Source: Colocasia esculenta (taxonomy: Eukaryota > Streptophyta > Magnoliopsida > Alismatales > Araceae). From it: a DNA stretch of 64,000 bases. The position numbers were made by a program, and so were the translations under genes. The DNA is taken from positions 102,156,948 through 102,220,947 of the forward strand of contig CM024755.1 in the NCBI GenBank assembly GCA_014218235.1, read 5' to 3'. The notes under the pieces were generated by a model. That model saw nothing but the letters and a program-made list of their open reading frames with translations. It was not told the DNA's origin and did not search any database. Shown piece after piece: positions 31,643 through 41,195 of the stretch (positions within the stretch are counted from its first letter, which is position 1; every line of letters begins with the position of its first letter).

Positions 31643-32382
31643 TTGCCGACAAAGGAAAATTTCCAGGCTATGTCAGATGACGACAAATATCAAGTGATGC
31701 AGCAATGCCAATCTCAAATGGCTGTGCTTCTAAATGAAATGAGGCAACTGGTAACTACCAGCCTCCCCATTCTGTGGAGCCAGTCTCTGCTCAAAATCAA
31801 CATCCAGATGGGGCTGCCCCGACAAATTATCCGGCAGCTTCTACGACTGGTCTTCTTCCTCAAACTACGGTTCAAGACATCATTGATCCGTCCAATATTA
31901 TGACCCCTCAAGGTGTTGCCATACAAAGGCATGAGATACTGAAGATTATTCAAGATATGTTCGCTCAGCAGAGCGAAGGTATTCAGGTGGCAGATTTATA
32001 TTCTGTCCCATATCCAGTACATCATCAATTCAAGAAGCTACTAGAAACATGCCCTAAAGTCCCAAAACTATCAAAGTTTAATGGACATGGGTCACCACTG
32101 GAATATATGGCACATTATGTTATTGCCTTGGGCAAGCTCGCCATCGGCAAATCTTATCTCCTCAGATATTTTGCAACTTCCTTGATTGAAGTTGCATTTC
32201 AAAGGTATTCAGAACTCAAGCCTGACTCAGTTGCTGATTGGGCGGATCTGCAAAAGAAATTTCTAGACCATCTCCAAACGGCTAAAGGGAAGGTATCTCT
32301 CTCGCCAAATTATGTTCCCTCAAACAATAGAAAGGGGAGTCGGCAATCCACTTCATCAAGGGGTAGAGAGAGTTTAGCATGA
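31643..32382 (+). pseudogene. gag: E2 Gag (retrotransposon gag core)
   Basis: The N-terminal part reads MSDDDKYQVMQQCQSQMAVL in one frame and shifts near 31755 into the frame of MEPVSAQNQHPDGAAPTNYP, so one frameshift is visible. The core KVPKLSKFNGHGSPLEYMAH, then LRYFATSLIEVAFQRYSELK and WADLQKKFLDHL, is the capsid-like Retrotrans_gag domain. It ends in a stop at 32380-32382. The next ORF overlaps by four bases (ATGA), continuing Gag in another frame. This protein would form the particle that packages element RNA. Confidence 0.8.
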
Positions 32383-32895
32383 AATGCAATAACCCTCCTG
32401 TTCAAGAAGATACAATCCCTATCTGCCAAAAAGGCCTCATATCAACAATCAAGGAGAAACTCTTGGGAGTGGCAGACATTGAGATGTTTCTAGCCGAGCA
32501 AATGACACATACATCTCATAAAGGCAAGCTCCCCAAAGAGCGCAATAAGTTAGCAAAAGAAGTCAACATCATTGACTCCTCACCTGATGATGAAGCAAAG
32601 GGGGCAACAATCTCTCCTGCCCCAAAGAAGAAATCAGAAGCTAAAGCTCCACTGCCATCATTAATGGGGCGCATGAAGACTCCTTATTCTTTCAAAAAAC
32701 AAGAAGCATATTAAAGAGGCTCTTTGATCTCTGCCTCGATAACCAATTAATATCACTGCCAACACCAAAGAAGCAGGCAGATGTCAGCAAACCAATCAGC
32801 TTAATTTGCCCGTATCACCGTATGGTGGGGCATGTAATTGAAGATTGCTACATCTTCAAAAATGAGGCCCAGAAGATCATTCAAATGGCCTCATA
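32379..32895 (+). pseudogene. gag: E2 Gag C-terminal part with first zinc knuckle
   Basis: 32379-32714 encodes MKCNNPPVQEDTIPICQKGL and DIEMFLAEQMTHTSHKG. The next segment, in a shifted frame, has ICPYHRMVGHVIEDCYIFKN at about 32808-32867. CPYH-x3-GH-x4-C is the degenerate zinc-knuckle form of this lineage. E3 has 15 extra codons between LLGA and VADTEMFLAEQ, so E2 carries a deletion here. Confidence 0.7.
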
Positions 32896-33121
32896 TCTAT
32901 GCAAAATGCTCTGGCTGACCCTCCTCAACTTCATGCTTGGGATCGACCAGAGCAATCTGTCAATGTCATTTATATGACGAGACTTCCAACGAATTCAAAT
33001 CATCCCGAGGACGGTCATTCATGTAATCCTCCTCAAGATAATTCAGGAGCTCATTCTCTACCAAGATCAAGACATGATCCACATAGAATAATGAGGAAAG
33101 TCCAGAGGTAAATATACTCTT

Positions 33122-33592
33122 ATGCATACTCAAATATATTCAGAACCGCCTCCTATGTCGCCATATGCAGACTCAATTGGGTGGCTATCCGAAGATCCTT
33201 CAACTCCTGTCGAGCCGGCAAGGTTATATTCTTTCCCTCGACATCTCACTTACTCACTTTTCCGGCTATGCCTTCAATCCAGATTGATGGATTACCGAGC
33301 TCCGGCAGAAATATTAGCCAATTACTGCCCATATCATCAAATGATGGGTCATAGTATCAAAGATTGCATAAGATTCAAAAATGATGTTCAAAAGCTAATT
33401 GACCTGAGTATTCATCGGATCAACCAGCCTCATACTCAGCAACCACCAAATGGACCAGCCAATCCTGGATCCTATGTGGTGAAAGTCATTAGTGCATCAT
33501 CATCCTTTGGTCTTCCTCGGTCATCAGTGGGGGAGCATTCAAATCCATATTTATCCAGTCAATCGTATACAAATCTGTATCTTCTACAATAA
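33122..33592 (+). CDS. E2 ORF with a second zinc knuckle
   Basis: 156 residues beginning MHTQIYSEPPPMSPYADSIG, with YCPYHQMMGHSIKDCIRFKN around residues 68-87. The CPYH-x3-GH-x4-C pattern repeats the first knuckle 500 bases upstream, suggesting a duplicated Gag tail. E3 has the same ORF at 63174, with a frameshift after the knuckle. Probably nucleic-acid binding. Confidence 0.6.
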   Translation: MHTQIYSEPPPMSPYADSIGWLSEDPSTPVEPARLYSFPRHLTYSLFRLCLQSRLMDYRAPAEILANYCPYHQMMGHSIKDCIRFKNDVQKLIDLSIHRINQPHTQQPPNGPANPGSYVVKVISASSSFGLPRSSVGEHSNPYLSSQSYTNLYLLQ

Positions 33593-33700
33593 ACTCTCAT
33601 TTGCAACAAAGAGCACCAAGTTTATACTTGACAATCTCAGAAGACAAAGTCTGGTTTCCATACTTGAACCAGCATCATATATCTTTCAGAGTGAAAGGAG

Positions 33701-34060
33701 ATGTATGACTATTGTCTGGATCTCCATGATTTAGTCGAAACTCATATCTGGGAAGGAAAAATTGATCAATATGGGAATTCTTTGGCGCCAGCAAATAAGG
33801 TGTTACAACGAGCCTATGGTTCAAGTCCAGAATCCCAAGCTCTACATCCAAAGATATGTGAATATTATCATCATCCCCTGGGCTATGGGCGATACAAAGT
33901 CAAAGCCGAGATGGAGCAATTTAAATTTGATCTTTTTCAATACAGAATTAGAATATCGAAAGAAGCTGCGACAATGCCAATCTCCCAGCAAGCAGAGGAG
34001 TTCGTGGATCATTATCACCAACTCCTATTATTGAAGAAGCAATTAATGCAACCTTTGTGA
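33701..34060 (+). CDS. unrecognised E2 ORF
   Basis: 119 residues: MYDYCLDLHDLVETHIWEGK, SLAPANKVLQRAYG and CEYYHHPLGYGRYKVKAEME. E3 keeps a similar sequence (63757 onward). The family is not recognised; it lies in the Gag-protease linker. Confidence 0.4.
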   Translation: MYDYCLDLHDLVETHIWEGKIDQYGNSLAPANKVLQRAYGSSPESQALHPKICEYYHHPLGYGRYKVKAEMEQFKFDLFQYRIRISKEAATMPISQQAEEFVDHYHQLLLLKKQLMQPL

Positions 34061-34189
34061 ATGGGTCACGTCGGCCCTCAAAATCAGCCAGTTCCAAAAG
34101 AGTCAACAACTCTATATTAAGAGGCGGCTCCAACAAAAGAAGCATCTCCAAATCAGCTTCAGAGCAGGAAGTCATAAGCTTACTTAAAG

Positions 34190-34445
34190 CTTTTCAGGTA
34201 TGAAATAAAAATATATACATATATATATATATATATAAACAAAACAAAACAAAAAAAAACAAACAACAAACAAACCAAAAAAAAACAAAAAACAAAGAAT
34301 AATAATAATAATAATAAAAGAAGAATGAAAAAGAAAAAGAACAAATGTAGCGTGATGCTGCTGCTGAGGTACCTCAGATATCAATTTAAAAAAAAACTCT
34401 CCAGAAAAGGGGGAGCATCATTTCTCAACATGATTTAAAAAAAAA
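34190..34445 (+). repeat. simple repeats: TA, AAAAC, AAT
   Basis: Consecutive TATATA, AAACAAAAC, AATAATAAT and AAAGAAAAAG runs in the linker of E2. No coding sense. Confidence 0.9.
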
Positions 34446-34449
34446 AATG

Positions 34450-34522
34450 GCTTAGGACTTAGGACTTAGGGCCTAGGACATAGGGCCTAGGACTTAGGGC
34501 TTAGGGTTTATTTGGAAGAATA
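34450..34522 (+). repeat. (GA)CTTAGGG-like short tandem repeats
   Basis: Ten or so imperfect 7-mers (GACTTAG, GGCCTAG, GACATAGGG, CTTAGGG, TTAGGGTTT). They resemble the plant telomere repeat TTTAGGG only loosely. Confidence 0.6.
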
Positions 34523-34584
34523 TACTCCTTCTAGGTCTTCTGATAAAGCTACCCTCGGTCGATGTACCTGTGGGATGAGCTAGA

Positions 34585-35148
34585 ATGAAAAATCCGGCTC
34601 TGGGACTGGCTCCATCAATTACAGAAGAAAGCTCTAGAGAAGGAGAAGCATCATCTCTCAGCACGATCGTGCTAACATACCAGCGTTGGCCAGTAAATAA
34701 TCATCATCACAAGAAAGGGCGTGGTAAGGAGCAAAAAGCTGCAGCTACCACTTCCAAGAAGCCTGACATTACAAAATCAAGCAAAGTCATACTTTTTCAT
34801 GGCAAAGAATCAAAGCCTCTTCCTGAAGATGAAATACAGGAAGGATCTTATGTCTTCAATCCCTCAGATGAAGAAGAAGAACTGCCCAATATGCCTTCTC
34901 ATACAAAAGAAAAGAGCCAAAGTCTCCATGCCTCATCAAATGAGCCGAACAACGCTCCTCCCTTTTTAAATGGAAGGTTGTTGATTCCTATCTCTCAAAA
35001 GAAATCTATCAAGCCAAAGAAGCCATCTGAATCCTTGATTGAGGGATCTCCCTCATCGGATCAGACACGTGCCAAGACTTTTGACAAAATTCTTCAGCAA
35101 CTCAAATCACTCCCCGCCAACCTTACTGTCTGGGAGGCAATTGCTTGA
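34585..35148 (+). CDS. E2 linker ORF before protease
   Basis: 187 residues with low-complexity Ser/Lys/Glu content; includes LTYQRWPVNNHHHKKGRGKE and TSKKPDITKSSKVILFHGKE. The end, FDKILQQLKSLPANLTVWEA, just before a stop and the protease, is typical of the pre-protease linker of Tat elements (LxxIPAxLSVWD-like). No enzyme motif. Confidence 0.5.
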   Translation: MKNPALGLAPSITEESSREGEASSLSTIVLTYQRWPVNNHHHKKGRGKEQKAAATTSKKPDITKSSKVILFHGKESKPLPEDEIQEGSYVFNPSDEEEELPNMPSHTKEKSQSLHASSNEPNNAPPFLNGRLLIPISQKKSIKPKKPSESLIEGSPSSDQTRAKTFDKILQQLKSLPANLTVWEAIA

Positions 35149-35157
35149 AGTAAGGAC

Positions 35158-35600
35158 TTGAGGGAGACTCTCGTCAAAATACCCCAAGAAACAGAAATAT
35201 ATGAAGCTCATATGGCTGATTTCCAAGCTCAAATATATGAAGCACTGGCAGCAAGTGTCACCTTCACAGATAAAGGAATGCTACTATGCCACAATCGTCC
35301 TTTACATATATATGAAGGGACAAGTCAATGGCAACAAATTGTGTTGGATCCTGGCCGATATGGGGGCATCTATCAATATAATGCCTTATAAAGCCCTTGA
35401 ATCTCTACATCTCATGCCTCATATGCAACAGGTAAAAGATGTACGAATTACCGGTTTTAAACCAAAATTCAGAAGAGGCCATTGGAAGAGTCACTGTCAA
35501 CTTAATTCTTAGAAGCTTCACCACCAAGGTAGCCTTCTACATTATTGATGCTGATACAACATACAGAATATTGCTTGGAAGACCTTGGCTATAAAAATTT
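35158..35600 (+). pseudogene. E2 aspartic protease, frameshifted
   Basis: In the first frame, AHMADFQAQIYEALAASVTF and CHNRPLHIYE align with M's protease (55842-56307). A shift near 35315 moves to KGQVNGNKLCWILADMGASI NIMP, where D-M-G-A-S is the active-site motif (D-P-G-A-S in M). A third frame then reads TKVAFYIIDADTTYRILLGR PWL (35522-35593), the usual ILLGRPWL end. So all parts are present in three frames. It would cleave Gag-Pol if the frames were joined by frameshifting or if another copy supplied the enzyme. Confidence 0.75.
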
Positions 35601-35705
35601 TGGGTCATCCCATCGACACCCCATCAACGCATCAAGTATGCAAAAGAAGGGAAGCAGTATACAGTCTTTGCCAATTAAGCCCCGTTTCGGGAAGATGAAT
35701 GCAAC

Positions 35706-36010
35706 TTGACTGCTGCTATTTTATATCTTGGAGGGCCAATCCTTCAACCCTCCTCCCTCTCTAAAGAGAAAAGTAAGCAAATTGAGTCCTCAAATGAAGA
35801 CAATGAAACTGGCGAGCTTTTTGTGATAAACCAAAGCTTTGCCAAATTACCTGCAGAGAATTCTCAAAGCAAAGCAACCCGCCCAGAACGGCGGAGCATC
35901 AGTTATGAAAGTCAAGTTATCAATGGGAGCATTCCTCTGCCACCCAATTGCTTGCAAATCCATTCTTTAAGGCCAGATCAAAGTGTTCGACGATTGAAAA
36001 ACATTCGTCG
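35706..36010 (+). pseudogene. E2 protease-RT linker up to the RT deletion
   Basis: AAILYLGGPILQPSSLSKEK through ETGELFVINQSFAKLP and SISYESQVINGSIPLPPNCL aligns in order with M's linker (NLADAQLYFGEPLSES, EELFTVNKDLE, EINYEANTIGEAIDKSISLP). It stops aligning at about RRLKNI (35990-36010). The next codons already belong to the RT thumb (VKYRGMEIDP). The deletion removes the rest of the linker and the RT fingers and palm. Confidence 0.7.
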
Positions 36011-37524
36011 TCAAATATCGGGGAATGGAAATAGACCCTGACAAAATCAAGGCGATCCAGCAACTGCCTTCTCCTCAAAATTTGACAGAGCTAAGGTCAC
36101 TCCAAGGGAGATTAGCCTATATCAGGCGATTCATATCCAATCTCTCAGGAAGATGCATGCCGTTCGGCAAATTAATGAAAAAGAATGCTCCCTTCATCTG
36201 GGACCAAGAATGTCAGGATGCTCTTGAACAAATCAAAGAGTATCTTCTCACTCCTCCAGTCCTAGGGGCACCAGTTATTGGAAAGCCTCTTATACTATAT
36301 ATTGCAGCTATGGATGCTTCTTTGGGAGCTCTACTGGCACAAACAAATGAAGATGATAAAGAGCAAGCTTTATATTATCTTAGCAGAAAGCTAATTGGAC
36401 CGGAACTCCGGTATGCTCCAATGGAAAAAGTATGCCTAGCACTCGCTGCAAAGAAATTGAGGCATTATCTGTTGTCTCATGAAATTAAACTCATCTCCAA
36501 GTATGATCCAATCAAATATCTGCTAAGGCAACCCATATTGTCAGGAAGACTCGCGAAATGGGCTCTGCTCCTTATGGAATTTGATATCACATACATCCCA
36601 CAGAGGGCAATCAAAGGGCAAGGCTTGGCCGAATTCTTAGCCGCACATCCAGTGCCAGAAGATTCCCCTTTATCTATAAACCTCCCAGAAGAAGAAACTC
36701 TCCCTCCTGCAAGTGAAAATTCAGTTCTCGAAGAGGTTGCCACAATTGAGCTACCCTCCTGGGAATTATATTTCGATGGAGCTTCCCGAACTCTTCATTA
36801 TACTGATGGTTCCACCACTGTCTCTACTGGAGCAGGGATCGTCTTAGTCACTCCATATGGAGGAATCTTATACAACTCCTGTGCTCTGATGAAGCCACTC
36901 ACAAATAATGAAGCTGAATATGAAGCTCTAATTATTGGGCTCCGGTTGGCTCTCGAAATGGGAATCAAAAGCATACAAGTTTATGGGGACTCAAAGCTGG
37001 TCATCCGACAAATATTGGGCCAGTATGAAGTCCGTAAACCACAATTGCTTCCATACTATACCACTGCCATGAAGCTCAAAGAAAAATTCAACTTCTTCGA
37101 CATATCCCATGTGCCGAGAAGTGAAAATTCTCAGGCTGATGCTTTAGCCAAATTGGCCTCTGCTATAAAATTGCCTCCTGAAGGGGAATTGGACATAAGT
37201 GTCCGTCACAGAAGGCTCATGCCCGGTATCCTTGACACTGAGTCTAACATCACAGTTGAGGAAATATATAATACAGAGCTGGATACAACAAATGAATCTG
37301 AAGATTGGCGCGAGCCGCTTATCAAAATCAAGAAAGGTTGGCTACCTCCTGATCGAGCACAAAGAATTCAGCTCTTGCGTAGGGCTACATCATATCAAAT
37401 AATAGCAGATCAACTATATAGGTTGGTCCATGAAAAGAAAGGGTCGGTCCTTCTCAGGTGTTTATCTCTCAAGGAGGCCAAAATCATCATGAAAGAAGTT
37501 CACTCCGGGCTGTGTGGTGCACAC
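36010..37524 (+). pseudogene. pol: E2 pol: RT thumb/connection, RNase H, archaeal-type RNase H, integrase N-terminus
   Basis: One 500-residue frame from the ATG at 36025. It begins MEIDPDKIKAIQQLPSP, the RT thumb, then LQGRLAYIRRFISNLSGRCM. RNase H 1 is LILYIAAMDASLGALLAQTN through LSRKLIGPELRYAPMEKVCL. The second RNase H has YFDGAS, NNEAEYEALI, VYGDSKLV and SQADALAKLA, the four acidic positions of an active enzyme. Integrase begins with LRCLSLKEAKIIMKEVHSGL and stops at TAG 37525-37527, explained by one C to T change in the CAG seen at that point in relatives (M has AYQAG). Two RNase H domains mark the Tat clade. The RT fingers and palm, including YVDD, are absent upstream. Confidence 0.88.
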
Positions 37525-37527
37525 TAG

Positions 37528-38538
37528 ACGGAGGAAAAGATGAAAATCAATATTAAGCTAAAAGGCTTCTATTGGCCTACCCTGAATGCAGATTGCATCA
37601 AATATGCTCGTACATGTCATCAGTGTCAGATATTTGGCCCTGTGCCGAGGAAATCACCAAATGTATTACATCCCACTGCGCCAACCTGGCCGTTCGCCGA
37701 ATGGGGTATGGATATTGTGGGACCATTCCCACCCTCATCTCAAGGCCACAAGTTCATACTGGCTGCTACAGATTATTTCTCTCGGTGGGCTGAAGCTATC
37801 CCATTAAGGGAGGTAACTGGAGAATCAGTCGCCAAATTTGTCAAGTAAAACATAATATACAGATTTGGGACCCCTCACAGGATCATATCTGATAATGGGT
37901 CACAATTCAGAAACAAAACAATATATGCTTTGGCAGCAAAATTTCATATTAACTGGAGAACATCTTCAGTATATAATCCACAGGCAAATGGGTTGGCAGA
38001 AGCCTTCAACAAAATCCTCTGCAAGCTGCTTGCCAAGATAATCGGCAATAGAAAGCGGGAATGGGGAGAAAAGGTTCATGAGGCTTTATGGGCTTATCGA
38101 ACTGTGTATAAAACCCCTACCGGATGTTCGCCTTTCTCCTTGGTATATGGAGCTGAAGCAATGATTCCTATAGAAATTGAAATGGCATCCTATCGGGTGG
38201 CAATCCAAAGTGAATTTCAAAGTCAAGAGCAAGATCAAATGGAAAGAAGACTTGAAGGGCTTTCCAATCTAAAAGGAAGGCACCTTGAAGCATTTAAGTC
38301 TCTCCAAGTATATCAAGCTAGAATGGCTCGCGCATTTGACAAATTAGCAAGACCCAGAGCCTTCAAACAAGGAAATCTTGTCATGGTCAACTGCAGAGAA
38401 GCAATGGCGGGAAAACCAAGTGGCAAATTGCAGCCCATTTGGCTCAGCCCATACATCGTCATTTTTGCATATGAAGGAGGTGCCTATAGGCCGATGCACC
38501 ATAAAGGTATTGTGCCCTTTCCTCCACTCAACACTTGA
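37528..38538 (+). pseudogene. E2 integrase, rest of zinc-binding domain, core and C-terminus
   Basis: After the TAG the frame resumes EKMKINIKLKGFYWPTL and NADCIKYARTCHQCQ, the C-x2-C half of the zinc domain. The core has EWGMDIVGPFPPSSQGHKFI (first Asp), a TAA at 37846-37848, FGTPHRIISDNGSQFRN (second Asp), then NPQANGLAEAFNKILCKLLA (Glu). So the D,D,E triad is present but the frame carries two stops. The C-terminus (LWAYRTVYKTPTGCSPFSLV YGAEAM) is typical for Tat elements; no chromodomain is seen. The reading ends at 38538. Confidence 0.85.
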
Positions 38539-38799
38539 AACTATACCATTCCCCAGAACATGAGTTCATCGGCCAATCATCAAAAACAAAATCTAATCAC
38601 CCAGATAGGCATAAAGCCGGAAAGGAATGAAAGATGCCCTCTTTGAGGATCCATTCTAAAGTAGAAGCTTACCATGAATGGAGGCAAAAGAATCAAATAC
38701 CCATCTGTCCATCATACAATCCTGCAATCCTTGTAGGAGCATGAAGCCAAAAGTACTCCATCCTGCATATCCCACTTTTCATCAAATTCAATTCAAAAC

Positions 38800-39640
38800 C
38801 AAAACATAGCCAGCAAACCACAAAGGTAGGCTATGCCAAATTCAAATTCCAAATCCATGGCCAGAAAACCATCAAGATAGGCCATATCCAAAACCATAGC
38901 CAGCAAACCACAAAGGTAGGCTATGCCAAATTCAAATTCCAATTCTATGGCCAGAAAACCATCAAGGTAGGCCATATCCAAAACCATAGCCAACAAACCA
39001 CAAAGGTAGGCTATGTCAAACCCAAACCAAATCATGACCATAGCCAACAAACCACAAAGGTAGGCTATATCAAATCTAAATCCCAATCCATAGCTAGTAA
39101 ACCACAAAGGCAGGCTATACTCAAATCCAATTTCAAAACCATAGCCAGCAAACCACAAGGGGAGGCTATATCAAGTCCAAATCTCAAATTCATAGCCAGC
39201 GAGCCATGAAGGCAGGCCATACTCAAATTCAATTCAAAACCATAGTAGGCTATATCAAACCTAAACTCCACTCATAGCCAGCAAGCCATCAAGGCAGACC
39301 ATACCCAAATTCAAGTCTCAAATCCATAGCCAGTAAACTGCAAAAGTAGGCTACATCATGCCAACCATTAAGTCATATCCAAAGCCAATTCAAAACCCAA
39401 AAGTCCCACCAGCAAATCACCATGGTAGGTGGCATCAAGTTCAAATTCCAAGTTCACATCCCAAGGCCATCAAGGCAAACTCATATTCAAATACAATCCC
39501 AAATTCATAGTCAGCAAGCCATCAAGGCACGTTATACCCAAATTTGATTCGAAACCACATACACTAAACTATAAATGCCAAAATAAATCAAACCCAGAAT
39601 ACCAAATATAGTCAGCAAACCATCAAGGTATGCTGAACCA
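38800..39640 (+). repeat. E2 hairpin array, ATAGCC...GGCTAT type
   Basis: About fourteen units such as CATAGCC-AGCAA-ACC-ACAAA followed by GGT-A-GGCTATG. Covarying versions are ATGGCC/GGCCAT (38858-38884) and CCACC/GGTGG (39407-39432). Same geometry as the E1 array but with a different outer arm. Confidence 0.85.
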
Positions 39641-39649
39641 AATAGAAGC

Positions 39650-40260
39650 CCGAAACCAAAAATCAAAACCAAAACCAAAACCAAAACCAAAATCAAAATC
39701 AAAACCAAAACCAAAACCAAAACCAAAACTAAAGCCAAAACCAAAACCAAAACTAAAGCCAAAATCAAAACTAAAGCCAAAATCAAAACCAAAACCAAGT
39801 CCAGAGCCAAATCAACCTAAATCCTACATCCAAAATGCAAAAGCAAAATCAAAATCTCATATCCCATCCAGAATACCACAAAGATAAACAGACATGTCCA
39901 TATCCAAATCCAAAAACAAACCCAATCTCAACTCCAATACAAATCCAAATGTAAATCCCTTATCCCTGCCCCAAGCCATCAAGGATGGGCAGAATTCAAA
40001 CCCAAAACCACAAATCCAAACCTGAAACTCCATGCCAAAATCCATATCAATATCCAAAACTAAGCTTGAAGCCAAAGTAAACCTAAATCTCATATCCATA
40101 TCCAAACTCAAATCAAAATACCACAAAGGTAAGCCACCATATCCACGCTCAAACCTAAATCCACCATCACCCATTCCACATCCCAGATCACCACCCGTTC
40201 CACAGCCACATTACCACCCATCCCATAACCAGATCACCATCCATTCAACTACCCAAACCA
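39650..40260 (+). repeat. AACCAAA and TATCCAAA simple repeats
   Basis: A run of (AACCAA)n to 39800, then diverged ATCCAAA-rich text and CATTCCACATCCC-like text near 40160-40250. The long lysine/proline open frame is an artefact of the six-base period. Confidence 0.8.
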
Positions 40261-40304
40261 GTCCAGTACTCACTGGTCAGATCAAAAAAAAAGAGAAAGT
40301 AAAA

Positions 40305-40522
40305 GGGGTTAAAAATAGAGATACCCCAATGGACTTAAGTATACGACTCGATGTATGCTTAAAGGCAAAAAGATCAAAAAACCGGCTGAGGTGAAAACCC
40401 GAAAGGGCGCTTCAGGCAAAAATGGGTAACCCCTTAACGTAAAAAACCCGAAAGGGCGCGTTGGAAAAAGCTAAAGGGGGCCAGTCTTGGTGAAAACCCG
40501 AAAAGGCGCTAAGGCTGGTAAT
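40305..40522 (+). ncRNA. four-stem GNRA module, copy D (E2)
   Basis: Stem 0 is AAGTATAC/GTATGCTT. Stem 1 is CTGAGG/CTTCAG (one G-T pair) with CCC-GAAA-GGG. Stem 2 is AACG/CGTT with CCC-GAAA-GGG. Stem 3 is CAGTCTTGG/CTAAGGCTG, all nine positions paired counting wobbles, with inner CCC-GAAA-AGG. Confidence 0.72.
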
Positions 40523-40758
40523 GTGAAAAAAAAAAAGAGAAAAAAAAATAAATGAAAAGGAGGATTCCTCAGTCCTTCATTCATACATTCACAAAGCTAT
40601 AAGTCACCACATCACAAACTTACAAAGGGTGACAGATACCACATGCAAAATAGAAAGGAGATCAAGGCAACAAGCCCAATATGCAAGTGTTTATGCTTTT
40701 CAATTATCCAAGTCAGTCGAGTCCTCAATAGTCAAGTCAAAAAAAAAAGAAAGAAAAT

Positions 40759-40976
40759 GGGTTAAAAAATAGAGATGCCCCGATGGACTTAAGTATACGG
40801 CTCACTGTATGCTTGAGGGTAAAAAGATCAAAAAATCCGGCTGAGGTGAAAACCTGAAAGGGCGCTTCAGGCAAAAATGGGTAACCCCTCAACGTGAAAA
40901 CCCGAAAGGGCACGTTGGAAAAAGCTAAAGGGGGCCAGTCTTAGTGAAAACCCGAGAGGGCACTGCGATTGGTAAT
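40759..40976 (+). ncRNA. four-stem GNRA module, copy E (E2)
   Basis: Stem 0 is AAGTATAC/GTATGCTT. Stem 1 has CCT-GAAA-GGG. Stem 2 is CAACG/CGTTG with CCC-GAAA-GGG. Stem 3 is CAGTCTTAG/CTGCGATTG with CCC-GAGA-GGG, another GNRA loop. Copies D and E belong to a larger duplication of about 450 bp (40265-40720 and 40725-41160). Confidence 0.72.
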
Positions 40977-41195
40977 GTGAAAAAAAAAAAGAAGAAAAGA
41001 AGAAAAAAAAAGGAGAAAGAAAAAGAAAAGAAAAAAAGGGATGGAGGAAAATGAAAAGGAGGATCTTCATTATCCTTCACCTTGTATTTACAAAGTCACA
41101 AGTCACTCTCTGTACAAATATACAAAGAGTGGCGATTGCTATGTAAAGGTCAAACAAAGAAAAAAAAGCAAGACAATGAGCTCGGCATGTAAATG

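Noticed and set aside
34450..34522. Interstitial telomere repeat
   Set aside because: Units are mostly CTTAGGA or CCTAGGA; too few true TTTAGGG copies.
39630..39887. Lysine-proline repeat protein
   Set aside because: Simple (AACCAA)n repeat; hexamer period keeps the frame open.
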